Assembly: GCA_025361705.1 (NCBI GenBank)
Contig: JANYJW010000029.1
Span: 1-32,519, forward strand
Direction of reading: 5' to 3'
Length of the DNA stretch: 32,519 nt
Source: Gemmatimonas sp.
GTDB lineage: Bacteria > Gemmatimonadota > Gemmatimonadetes > Gemmatimonadales > Gemmatimonadaceae
In this document: positions 1 through 7,643 of the stretch, piece after piece
How positions within the stretch are numbered: the stretch's first letter is position 1
Layout of the letters: the number at the start of each line of letters is the position of its first letter
The notes under the pieces: generated by a model
Database searches by the model: none
What the model was told of the DNA's origin: nothing
The model's input: the letters and a program-made list of their open reading frames with translations, nothing else
Position numbers and translations under genes: made by a program

Positions 1-230
1 CCCACGCGGCTGCCCGACTCGCCCCACGCCATGCGGCCGATCGACGCACCGCCGTCGCGCAGCTCATTGGTTTCGTGATCGGAGTCAAAGGAGAGCGCCA
101 CGGCACAGCGCGCACCGTCCTTCCACACGGCGGGGCGCAACGGCCGGCCGGCACGCACCTGATTGACGAGGGCGCGCCAGTGGGCGTCGGGCCACTGCCA
201 GGGGGCGAGTGCGGGAGTCTCGTTGGGCAT
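1..230 (-). CDS. Polysaccharide deacetylase family protein (N-terminal part, cut by window edge)
   Basis: Reading the minus strand from the ATG at 228-230 gives an open frame of 76 codons that runs off the window, so only the N-terminus is seen. It begins MPNETPALAPWQWPD and contains the stretch CAVALSFDSDHETNELRDGG. This resembles the first NodB-type motif, in which acidic residues hold the catalytic metal, as found in PuuE/allantoinase-like and other carbohydrate-esterase-4 deacetylases. There is no signal peptide, so a cytoplasmic amidase or deacetylase acting on a small substrate is more likely than a cell-wall enzyme. Its start lies 16 bp after the stop of the upstream MFS transporter on the same strand, which suggests a two-gene operon where the transporter brings in the enzyme's substrate. 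Family assignment is fair; the substrate is unknown. Confidence 0.7.
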   Translation of the reverse strand, partial: MPNETPALAPWQWPDAHWRALVNQVRAGRPLRPAVWKDGARCAVALSFDSDHETNELRDGGASIGRMAWGESGSRV

Positions 231-246
231 CGGGGAAATCCATGGA

Positions 247-1536
247 TCAGCGCAACGGTTCGTGCGCTGTCTCCCTGAGGGTGAGGATGACGAGGCCGGT
301 GACGGTCGCCGCCGACATCACATAGTAGACCCACGCAATCGGGTTGCCGGTGCGTGCGATGAGCCACGACGCGATGTACGGTGCAAAGCCGCCAAAGATT
401 GCCGTGGCGAGCGCATTGCCGGTCGACATGAGCATCGACCGGTTGCGCGTCGGGAAGATCTCGGCAATGGCCGACGGTCCGGCCCCCGAGTACAACGCGA
501 TGACAAGGCCAAAGCCTGCCTGACACGCGGCGATTGCTGCAAAGGACGGAGCGGAGATGAAGAACCGGGCGGCCGGGTACGGCAGCACGATGAACGCGGC
601 GCAGCAGGCGAGCAGCAGCGGCTTGCGCCCGATGCGGTCCGACAGCCGTCCCATGATCGGAATGGCGCACAGCAGCACGCCAATGCCGATGGAGTTGGAC
701 CACAGCGCCTGCGCGCCCGTGAGTCCGGCGTAGGTGCGCGTGAACGTCGGCATGTAGTTCACATAGATGTAGAACGCCACCGTCCACAGGATGGTGAAGC
801 CCGCCGCGCGCGCCGCGAGCCCGATGGCATGGGCGCGCCCATCGACGGACGGTGCAGTGTGCTCCGCCGCGCGATACGCGGGCGTTTCGCCGATGCTCCG
901 ACGCATGTAGAGCCCCACCGGCCCGATCAAGCCGCCGAAGAGAAAGGGCAGGCGCCAGCCCCACGCGGCAATCTGGTCGGGCGTGAGCACCGTATTGATG
1001 GTCGCGCCGGCGAGCGAACCCAGCAGCACGCCCGACACCACGCCCACCTGCTGCAGGCTGCCGTAGAACCCGCGCCGTCCGGGCTCCGACCACTCCACCA
1101 TGAACGCGGTGGAGCCACCCCATTCGCCGCCCGCCGAAAATCCCTGCATCAGGCGGGCGACGACGATGAGTACGGGGCCCGCGATGCCGATCGTGGCGTA
1201 TGTCGGCGTGACACCAATCAACACCGTGCCCAGCGCCATCAGGAATATGGTGAGCAGGAGCGAAGTCCGGCGTCCCCGCAGGTCGCCGATGCGGCCTATG
1301 ATGATGCCGCCGAGTGGGCGCGCGAGAAATCCGACGCCGAAGGCGGCAAATGACGCGAGGACTTCGGTGGATTCGTCGCCAGTCGGGAAGAAATTCCTGC
1401 CAATGACGGCGGCGAAGAAGCCATAGACCGCAAAGTCGAACCACTCGAGCACGTTGCCCAGCGACGCCGCAATGACGGCCACCCGCGCGGCCTTCGCCGT
1501 GGTTGTCGTCTGCGCGCTCTCTGGGTCGTGCGGCAT
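247..1536 (-). CDS. MFS transporter, metabolite:H+ symporter (MHS) type
   Basis: This 429-aa inner-membrane protein has about 12 hydrophobic segments and the MHS signatures: GNVLEWFDFAVYGFFA in the first helix, RPLGGIIIGRIGDLRGRR in the loop after helix 2, and RLMQGFSAGGEWGGS in helices 4-5. Relatives (ProP, KgtP, ShiA and citrate carriers) import organic acids, osmolytes or aromatic acids with protons. I chose the ATG at 1534-1536 because GGAG sits 6 nt upstream. The frame stays open to a TTG at 1585-1587 and an ATG at 1552-1554, but these lack a good ribosome site. The deacetylase/amidase-like gene follows after 16 bp, so the transported solute is probably its substrate or product. A 12-bp perfect palindrome at 1559-1570, just upstream, may control it. 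The actual substrate cannot be read from sequence. Confidence 0.9.
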   Translation of the reverse strand: MPHDPESAQTTTTAKAARVAVIAASLGNVLEWFDFAVYGFFAAVIGRNFFPTGDESTEVLASFAAFGVGFLARPLGGIIIGRIGDLRGRRTSLLLTIFLMALGTVLIGVTPTYATIGIAGPVLIVVARLMQGFSAGGEWGGSTAFMVEWSEPGRRGFYGSLQQVGVVSGVLLGSLAGATINTVLTPDQIAAWGWRLPFLFGGLIGPVGLYMRRSIGETPAYRAAEHTAPSVDGRAHAIGLAARAAGFTILWTVAFYIYVNYMPTFTRTYAGLTGAQALWSNSIGIGVLLCAIPIMGRLSDRIGRKPLLLACCAAFIVLPYPAARFFISAPSFAAIAACQAGFGLVIALYSGAGPSAIAEIFPTRNRSMLMSTGNALATAIFGGFAPYIASWLIARTGNPIAWVYYVMSAATVTGLVILTLRETAHEPLR

Positions 1537-1558
1537 CTCGTGCTCCAATGGCATATGG

Positions 1559-1570
1559 TGAGGCGCCTCA
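1559..1570. promoter_or_regulatory. 12-bp perfect palindrome in the divergent MFS/S46 intergenic region (candidate operator)
   Basis: TGAGGCGCCTCA reads the same on both strands. It lies 23 bp before the chosen MFS start and about 125 bp before the S46 peptidase start, in the only space between these divergent genes. The position fits a repressor or activator site, but in GC-rich DNA a GC-rich palindrome of this length can occur by chance. No regulator gene adjoins it. Confidence 0.3.
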
Positions 1571-1694
1571 AGAATGCATCGCGACAATCGATGGGGCGAG
1601 ATGCGGGACGCGGTCCCCGACGCACCCTCCTCCGAAAGACGTTAGAATCAGGGACTGCCGGGTCATGGTGACCTGGCCTCACCGGATCGTGATC

Positions 1695-3782
1695 ATGCGC
1701 CTCTTTCGCGCGCTCGTCATTGCGGCGCTCGTGCCCGCCGCCCTCATCGCCCAGCGTTCCACCCCTGAGACCACCGGTCGGTTCGACCTCGGCCGCATGT
1801 GGACCTTCGAATACGCCCCGGCGGAGTACTTCTCCACGACCTACGGCTTTGCCGCCGACTCGGCGTGGTTTGCGCGCGCCCGCATGGCGGCGCTGCGCAT
1901 TCCGGGCTGCTCGGCGGCGTTCGTGTCGAGGGACGGCCTCATCATCACCAACCACCACTGCGTGCGCGGGTCGGTGAACGCCATCAGCCGAAAGGGCGAG
2001 AATCTGCTCGATTCAGGCTTCGTCGCCGCGACGCCGGGCGATGAGCGCAAGCTGCCGAGCATGATTGCCGACCAGTTGCTGGCAGCGGTCGACATCTCGG
2101 ACGAGGTGAACACGGCGGGTGATGCGATGGCTGAGGGCGTGGCGCGCGAGGACACACGACGGACGGCGAGCATGGCGGCGCAGGCGCGGCTCAAGGCCAG
2201 GTATGCTTCACCAGGCGACTCCATCGTGGTGCAGGTGGTCGCACTCTACAACGGCGCGCGGTCGTCGGCGTATGTCTTCCGCCGCTACACCGACCTCCGC
2301 CTGGTGGTGGCGGCGGAACTCGGCGTGGCCAATCTGGGCGGCGACTGGGACAACTTCACCTTCCCGCGCTACGCGCTCGATTTTGCGGTGATGCGCGCGT
2401 ATGGTGCCGACGGCAAGCCCGTGGCGAGTCCGGCGCACTTTGCGTGGGGCGGCACCACGGGGGCCAAGGCGGGCGACGTCGTGTTCGTGATTGGCAACCC
2501 CGGCGCCACGCGCCGTCTGACGACCATCAGCCAGCTCGAGTACCAGCGCGACGTGGCGCTGCCGTTCCAGGAACGCTTTCTGTCGTCACACGTGGCGGCG
2601 CTCAAGGCGTTCCGTGATGCGAGCAAGGACGAGAAGGAGCGTGGCGACGCCCTGGTGGCCATGCTCGGCTTGTCCAACAGCTGGAAGCCGATTCCCGGTC
2701 GACTCGACGGGCTGCGCGATGCGAACATCATGGGTCGCCGCGGTGCCATCGAGAGCAACCTCGTAAATGCCATCCAGGCGAAGCCCGAGTTGAAGGCTCG
2801 CTACGGCAAGCTGATTGACCGCATGGCCGAACTGCAGCGTCAGCGCACCAAGTCGCGCACGGCGTACGCCGCGTTTTCGCAACTTGTGAGTCCGACGGCG
2901 AGTAGCAGCACGCTGCAGGCGGCATACTGGGCGTGGCGCGTACAGCATGGCCCAGCCGACTCAGCGGCCGGATTCCGGCAGCGGCTCGCGCGCGTTCGGC
3001 CGCAGGTGCGCGGCATCGAGCGGCGCTATCTCGCGCTATCGCTCGACGACATCGCCACCGCGTACGGCGCGGGGCACGCGTTTGCCGGGGCGGCGACCGG
3101 CGGCCGCACCGCACAGGAGGCTGCTGATGCGCTGCTGGCGGCGACGGCGCTGACCGACACCGCCGGCGTGCGCCGCGCCGCGGCTGGCGAGTTGGCGAGC
3201 GATCCGGCGATGGCGCTGATGAACACCATCATGCTGACCGCGCTCGCGTTCGAGGCTGAGCAGGCGCGCATCAACGTGGAAGAGGCCGCGCTGTCGGCAC
3301 AGATCGGGCGCGCGCGGTTCGAGTTGTACGGGCCGAGCATTCCGCCCGATGGGTCGTCGTCGCCGCGCATTGCCGACGGCGTGGTGCAGGGGTACGAGTA
3401 CAACGGCACGTTGGCTGCGCCGTTCACGACGTTCTTCGGTGTGTACGACCGCAACCGCAGCCATGGCCAGAATAGCGACTGGGAGTTGCCATACCGCTGG
3501 CGCATCCCGCCAATGGGACTCGACCTTGGCACGCCGCTCAACTTCGTGTCGACGGCCGACAGCTATGGCGGCAACTCCGGGTCGCCCGCGGTTACCAAAG
3601 ACCTGCGCATCGTGGGGCTCAATTTCGACCGCAACATCAACGCGCTGGTGCGCGACTACATCTACCTGCCCGAGCGTGGGCGCAACGTGATGGTCGATGT
3701 GCGCGCCATTCAGGAAGCGCTGTCGTACGTGTATCGCGCCGACCGCGTGGTGCGCGAGTTGAACACCGGGCGGATGCCGTAA
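1695..3782 (+). CDS. Family S46 dipeptidyl-peptidase, DPP11-like
   Basis: This 695-aa exported serine peptidase removes dipeptides from peptide N-termini. A Sec signal (MRLFRALVIAALVPAALIAQ) leads into the chymotrypsin-fold S46 enzyme. The triad is visible: His88 in ITNHHC, Asp229 in RYALDFAVMRAYG and Ser628 in YGGNSGSPAV. Spacing and length (about 700-720 aa in the family) agree with bacterial DPP7/DPP11. Eighteen residues after the catalytic Ser is Arg646 (GLNFDRN). In characterised enzymes this site is Arg in DPP11, which prefers Asp/Glu at P1, and Gly in DPP7, which prefers hydrophobic P1. I therefore infer acidic specificity. I chose the ATG that opens the signal peptide; an in-frame ATG at 1665 would add ten residues and has AGGGA upstream. 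A TTAGAAT motif at 1642-1648 may be its -10 box. Likely role: periplasmic peptide breakdown for amino-acid nutrition. Confidence 0.93.
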   Translation: MRLFRALVIAALVPAALIAQRSTPETTGRFDLGRMWTFEYAPAEYFSTTYGFAADSAWFARARMAALRIPGCSAAFVSRDGLIITNHHCVRGSVNAISRKGENLLDSGFVAATPGDERKLPSMIADQLLAAVDISDEVNTAGDAMAEGVAREDTRRTASMAAQARLKARYASPGDSIVVQVVALYNGARSSAYVFRRYTDLRLVVAAELGVANLGGDWDNFTFPRYALDFAVMRAYGADGKPVASPAHFAWGGTTGAKAGDVVFVIGNPGATRRLTTISQLEYQRDVALPFQERFLSSHVAALKAFRDASKDEKERGDALVAMLGLSNSWKPIPGRLDGLRDANIMGRRGAIESNLVNAIQAKPELKARYGKLIDRMAELQRQRTKSRTAYAAFSQLVSPTASSSTLQAAYWAWRVQHGPADSAAGFRQRLARVRPQVRGIERRYLALSLDDIATAYGAGHAFAGAATGGRTAQEAADALLAATALTDTAGVRRAAAGELASDPAMALMNTIMLTALAFEAEQARINVEEAALSAQIGRARFELYGPSIPPDGSSSPRIADGVVQGYEYNGTLAAPFTTFFGVYDRNRSHGQNSDWELPYRWRIPPMGLDLGTPLNFVSTADSYGGNSGSPAVTKDLRIVGLNFDRNINALVRDYIYLPERGRNVMVDVRAIQEALSYVYRADRVVRELNTGRMP

Positions 3783-3800
3783 TCCGCGAGAGGTGACGAC

Positions 3801-4244
3801 GTGACCCATGCAGCCAGGCTCGCCGTGTTGTTAACCGTGAGCCTGACTGCGTGCGCGAGTGAACGGGTGGTGCAGCCCGTGCCGTTGCCGCCGGACGGCG
3901 CCATCGCCGTGGACTTTCGCACCGACAGGGTGACGTACACGATGGGCGGCGCAGCGAAGACCACCATGGTGAACCGCAGTCCGGACACCATCACGATGGG
4001 TGTGTGCAACGACGTGCTTGAACGCGAAAGTGGCGTGGCGTGGGTGGAGGTTCCTCCCGGCACTGTGGCGTGCATCGCGCTGGCGCTCATCCTGGCGCCG
4101 GGTGATTCCGTGGCGCTCAATGTCGACCTCAAGTTGGCGACGTCTCCCGGGACCTACCGCGTGCGGCGCCAGTTCTCCGTCGTGCATGGCAGCTCAGCGG
4201 AAACGATGTACCGACGTTCCAACACGTTCGCCGTCAACCGTTGA
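3801..4244 (+). CDS. Small secreted lipoprotein, Ig-like beta-rich, unknown function
   Basis: The 147-aa product starts at GTG 3801 with GAGAGG about 8 nt upstream. A short hydrophobic signal ends in the lipobox LTAC, so the mature protein should be lipid-anchored at Cys18. The rest is beta-strand-like, with alternating hydrophobic residues. The pattern VDFRTDRVTYTMGGAAKTTMVN followed by LAPGDSVALNVDL and PGTYRVRRQFSVV looks like a small Ig-type or BsuPI-like fold. That comparison is by eye only. It follows the S46 stop by 18 bp and is followed by the PPOx gene after 53 bp, so it may be cotranscribed with the peptidase. I do not recognise a named family. Confidence 0.8.
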   Translation: MTHAARLAVLLTVSLTACASERVVQPVPLPPDGAIAVDFRTDRVTYTMGGAAKTTMVNRSPDTITMGVCNDVLERESGVAWVEVPPGTVACIALALILAPGDSVALNVDLKLATSPGTYRVRRQFSVVHGSSAETMYRRSNTFAVNR

Positions 4245-4297
4245 TGGGGCAGGGCGCTGGGGCGGCGAGACGAAAGTCCTACTCAAAGGAGCACGCC

Positions 4298-4837
4298 ATG
4301 CGGTTGCTTCGCACCGTTGTTGCCTCGGTCTGCGGTGTTGCGCTGGCCGCTCCGTTGGCGGGGCAGGGAGCGCCCGCCGCGCCGGCGTCACGTGAGAAGA
4401 TGCTGGCGGTGGCGCGTGAGATCATGCTGGCAGTCCCGTTTTCCACGCTCATCACCATCGGGCCGGACGGCCAACCCCAAGCGCGCGTCGTCGATTCTGT
4501 CGCGCCGGACTCGGCGTTTGTCATCTGGGTCGGCACCAGTCGCCTCACGCGCAAGGTGGCGGACATCACGCGCGATCGCCGCGTGACGATCATGTATTCG
4601 AATCCCGCCGGGCAAGAGTACGTGACGGTGATCGGCACGGCGGTGATCGATGACGACCAGGCGCACAAGGCGGCGCACTGGAAGCCGTCGTGGGGCATGA
4701 TGTCCAAGGACGGGTATCGCGGAACGGACTTCGTGCTGATTCGCGTGCAGCCGTCGCGCCTCGAAATCAGCAGCGTGAAGCGCGGCGTGTTCAACGATCC
4801 GACCAACTGGCTGCCGGCGATTGTGACGCTGCCATAG
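4298..4837 (+). CDS. Exported pyridoxamine-5'-phosphate-oxidase-fold (PPOx) protein
   Basis: This 179-aa protein has a split-barrel flavin-binding PPOx domain like that of general stress protein 26: LITIGPDGQPQARVVD, then FVIWVGTSRLTRKVADITRDRRVTIMY, then YVTVIGTAVI and a C-terminal VLIRVQPSRLEI strand. Family members bind FMN, FAD, F420 or heme and reduce or sequester them. The odd point is a clear Sec signal (MRLLRTVVASVCGVALAAPLAGQ), which puts the fold in the periplasm, whereas most PPOx proteins are cytoplasmic. The start is set by AAAGGA 8 nt before the ATG; a longer in-frame ATG at 4241 is not needed. It lies between a lipoprotein gene and a multi-pass membrane protein gene (15 bp downstream), probably one transcript. 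Ligand and reaction are not predictable. Confidence 0.85.
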   Translation: MRLLRTVVASVCGVALAAPLAGQGAPAAPASREKMLAVAREIMLAVPFSTLITIGPDGQPQARVVDSVAPDSAFVIWVGTSRLTRKVADITRDRRVTIMYSNPAGQEYVTVIGTAVIDDDQAHKAAHWKPSWGMMSKDGYRGTDFVLIRVQPSRLEISSVKRGVFNDPTNWLPAIVTLP

Positions 4838-4852
4838 CAACGCCGGCGCGCA

Positions 4853-5755
4853 ATGACCGCTACCTCAAAGAAGTCGCTCTCGCTTGCCGTTCCCGCACTG
4901 CTGTCCGGGTGCGGGGCGCTTGCGACCATGCCATATGTGCCATCGCAGACACCGGACGCGTGGCTTCGCATGCAGCCGTTCATTCAGGTGCACGTGGCGG
5001 CGTCTGCGGTGGTGCTGGTGCAGCCGACGACGACGGCCATCGTCTACCTGCTTGGCCTCGTTGCGTTCGGGGCGGGGTTCCACTTCCTGCGCATTCGCGG
5101 CAACGAGCGGTCGCGACGCTGGTGGGGCATCGCGCTGTTGCTGTGGGGGGCCGGAGCGCTGGCAGCGGGGACGAGCTACGAGGCGTTCAGCTACTACATC
5201 AAGTGCGCCGGGCGCGACGTGTGCGCGTGGACGAGCTGGTGGGAGATCAACTACCTGCTGCTGACGGTCGCCAGCGCCGATGCGATTGTTGCGGCGGAGG
5301 CCTACACTTGCGCACAGGGGAAGCTGCGACACACCCTGCGGCGCTACGCGGCGATACACTTCATGCTATATGCCGTAATGGTCACTGCGGGGGCCGTGCT
5401 TCCGGTGCGGGCATTGGTGTCGTTCGAGGCCATGCTCATCAGCTGCGTGCCATCCGCTGTCATCGGTGTGGTACTGAACGTCCGCCGGTATCGCGCAGTG
5501 CGCCAGCGCCTCGACGCCGTGTTGCTCGGTGCGTGGGGCTGGTTGGCGCTGACTGTCGGTGCGTACTACCTGTATCTGGCATCGGGGTGGACGCAGCAGC
5601 TCTGGGCCGAGGGCTTTTGGTTCTCGGAGAATGACGTGCTGCACCTGGGATTGATCGGGTGGATGGCGTTTCTCGTGCGGGTCGTTGCACCGCACGTGGT
5701 GGACGCGCGTACGGAAGCGGGTGGAGATAAAGGTCGATCACCATTCGGCGTATAG
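4853..5755 (+). CDS. Multi-pass integral membrane protein of unknown function
   Basis: The 300-aa product is strongly hydrophobic, with about seven to eight membrane segments, for example residues 62-78 (VYLLGLVAFGAGFHFL), about 90-110, 135-150, 165-185, 195-215, 220-240 and 260-285. Two Cys residues flank an aromatic loop (KCAGRDVCAWTSWWEIN). I see no transporter or enzyme signature and do not recognise the family. The ATG at 4853 is 15 bp after the PPOx stop but has no clear Shine-Dalgarno sequence, so translation may depend on coupling with the upstream gene. The layout (lipoprotein, exported PPOx, membrane protein) suggests a membrane-associated redox or sensing unit, which is only an inference from position. 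Confidence 0.8.
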   Translation: MTATSKKSLSLAVPALLSGCGALATMPYVPSQTPDAWLRMQPFIQVHVAASAVVLVQPTTTAIVYLLGLVAFGAGFHFLRIRGNERSRRWWGIALLLWGAGALAAGTSYEAFSYYIKCAGRDVCAWTSWWEINYLLLTVASADAIVAAEAYTCAQGKLRHTLRRYAAIHFMLYAVMVTAGAVLPVRALVSFEAMLISCVPSAVIGVVLNVRRYRAVRQRLDAVLLGAWGWLALTVGAYYLYLASGWTQQLWAEGFWFSENDVLHLGLIGWMAFLVRVVAPHVVDARTEAGGDKGRSPFGV

Positions 5756-5827
5756 AGATCGAAACGGGTAAGAGCCACGTCCAGTTGCAGGACACGGCGT
5801 GCCATTCACAACGTCAGAGGTGTCGCA

Positions 5828-7096
5828 ATGCGCATGCGCCCGAGCAGTGCCGTTCTTCTTCTGGCGCTTTGTGCTCCAGCCGTGTCCCTCAGCGCTCAAC
5901 CGGTGCCGTCCGTGCGGCCGCTCGGCCCTGTGGTCAGCGTCTCGCCGGCAGGCCTGTTGGGTTCGGTGTCGCTTGTGCGCTCGTTGCCCCATGGTGCCGT
6001 GCTCGTGCATGACATCACGAGACGGCAGGTCGTCTTGTTTGACTCCACGCTTGCGCTGCGACGCACGGTACTCGACACGACGGCGGCGAATGGGGCGGGA
6101 TACAACAGCCGAATCGCCGGCCTCATTCCATACCTGGGCGATTCGTCTCTCTTTATCGATCCGGAGGCTCTCACGATGTCGGTGATTGACGCCGCCGGCG
6201 AAATGGTTCGCGTGATGGCGATCTCGCGGCCAGGGGATGCCGATTTCATGATTGGAGGACCGTTTGGCACGCCCGGTGTGGATCCGCTCGGCCGAATCGT
6301 CTATCGCGGATTCGCTCCGCTCGACCGTCGTGGTGCGAGCACTGGTCCGCCCGAACCGGGGAAGCCGTTTCGCATGGCGCAAATGCCGGATTCGGCGCCG
6401 ATTGTGCGCGTGCACCTACGCGAGAAGTCCATTGATACCATCGCGTGGGTGAAGATTCCCGCCGAGCGTCGTGAGGCCATCCAAACCGACAAGGACGTCG
6501 TGGTGACCGTGCGCACCAATCCGATGCCCGTTGTCGACGATTGGGCGCTACTGGCGGACGGGCGCGTCGCGGTGCTGCGCGGTCGGGACTATCACGTGGA
6601 CTGGGTCGCGCCTGGCGGAGAGCGGTCGTCTACGCCCAAGGTGCCGTTCGCTTGGCAGCGGCTGACCGAAGACGACAAAATGAGGCTCCTTGACTCGGCG
6701 AATGTCGTCTGGCAGGCCGAGCGCGAGAGACGAAACAAGCGGGTGAACGGCGGGGAGGCCGTAGGTACACCGGTCGGCGGGGCCGCATCGCGGGCACCGC
6801 AAATGCGCTTTCAGGTGCCGAGAATCCAGCCCGTTGATTCGAAGGAACTTGCGGACTACCGCCCCGCCTTCCGTGCCGGAGCGATGAGCGCCGACGCGCA
6901 GGGGCGGCTATGGATTCGCACGACCGCTCCGGATGACACTGGTCCTGTGTACGACGTGGTGGATGTGAATGGAACACTCGTGGACCGCGTGCGCCTGCCG
7001 TTTGGCCGTGTCATCTCGGGTTTCGGCCCAGGGGTCGTGTACATGGGGGTGCTCGACGACAAGGGCGCGCGATTGGAGAAGGCGAGAATCAGATAA
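5828..7096 (+). CDS. Secreted protein, probable beta-propeller-like, unknown function
   Basis: The 422-aa product begins with a Sec signal (MRMRPSSAVLLLALCAPAVSLSAQ). It then shows repeated beta-strand blocks with Asp-rich turns, such as LVHDITRRQVVLFDSTLALRR, SVIDAAGEMVRVM, GRIVYRGF, LLADGRVAVLRGRDYHVDWV, AQGRLWIRTTAP and YDVVDVNGTLVDRVRLPFG. These 'parameter readout' blocks are typical of six-bladed propellers of the NHL/6-bladed type that are common in Gemmatimonadota secretomes. No catalytic site is apparent. AGAGG lies about 7 nt before the ATG at 5828; a second ATG two codons later is also possible. It stands 72 bp after the membrane-protein gene and converges on lutC with a 31-bp gap. 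Confidence 0.78.
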   Translation: MRMRPSSAVLLLALCAPAVSLSAQPVPSVRPLGPVVSVSPAGLLGSVSLVRSLPHGAVLVHDITRRQVVLFDSTLALRRTVLDTTAANGAGYNSRIAGLIPYLGDSSLFIDPEALTMSVIDAAGEMVRVMAISRPGDADFMIGGPFGTPGVDPLGRIVYRGFAPLDRRGASTGPPEPGKPFRMAQMPDSAPIVRVHLREKSIDTIAWVKIPAERREAIQTDKDVVVTVRTNPMPVVDDWALLADGRVAVLRGRDYHVDWVAPGGERSSTPKVPFAWQRLTEDDKMRLLDSANVVWQAERERRNKRVNGGEAVGTPVGGAASRAPQMRFQVPRIQPVDSKELADYRPAFRAGAMSADAQGRLWIRTTAPDDTGPVYDVVDVNGTLVDRVRLPFGRVISGFGPGVVYMGVLDDKGARLEKARIR

Positions 7097-7127
7097 GACG
7101 TCGTCAATCCGAGCCAATCCGCGTTGC

Positions 7128-7643
7128 TCACCCGACGCCGGTGGCGATATCGAAGACAACGCAGTGCGTGCGCGACCCCTGCGCCCCGAAGACGAGCGAC
7201 TGTTCGATGTCGGCCGTCTTGGACGGGCCGCTCAGGAACCAACCGCACCGCGACTCGGCGGGCATCAGTCGCACGGCCTCGTGCATCGTGGGGACGATGG
7301 CGGCGTGCGGTACGACGACCACGAGATGCTCGGCAAGCACAATGGCGATGCGCGCCGTGACGTCATCGGAGTCCACGTACACGGCGCCGTTCTCGGCGAC
7401 GGCAAAGCGGCCGGGCACGATGACAGCCTGTGCACCAATCGCGCCGAGCAACTCGGACACCAGCTGCGGAACGGATTGCCCCGGAGAGAGCACGGCACCG
7501 ACTCCGCCGACTACTGTGAGCACCCGCAGGAACGCGGCGTGCAAATCGGTGCGATCCACGATGGCGGTTGGCACGGAAGCCGCTGGCGCCGCCGGCACAT
7601 CCGCCGCACGGATGGCGGCAAGAACGTCGTCGCGCGCGGTCAC
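7128..7643 (-). CDS. lutC: LutC-type LUD domain protein, L-lactate utilisation
   Basis: This 171-aa cytoplasmic protein belongs to the LUD family and is the third partner of the LutABC (YkgEFG) L-lactate oxidation complex. The N-terminus VTARDDVLAAIRAA and the later HLVVVVPHAAIVPTMHEAVR and FLSGPSKTADIEQSLVFGAQG match LutC. The SGPSKTADIE segment is the family's best-conserved motif. I placed the start at GTG 7643, whose bases overlap the lutB stop by 4 nt (GTGA). That coupling is typical of this operon and gives a family-normal length, whereas the in-frame extension upstream is Arg-rich and unlike LutC. The subunit is slightly short compared with many LutC proteins of 200-240 aa. It is transcribed as lutA-lutB-lutC. 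Confidence 0.92.
   Translation of the reverse strand: MTARDDVLAAIRAADVPAAPAASVPTAIVDRTDLHAAFLRVLTVVGGVGAVLSPGQSVPQLVSELLGAIGAQAVIVPGRFAVAENGAVYVDSDDVTARIAIVLAEHLVVVVPHAAIVPTMHEAVRLMPAESRCGWFLSGPSKTADIEQSLVFGAQGSRTHCVVFDIATGVG

Noticed and set aside
163-1353. Long plus-strand open frame opposite the MFS transporter
   Set aside because: Arg/Gly/Ala-rich product with no family features; it mirrors the GC-rich third positions of the real minus-strand gene.
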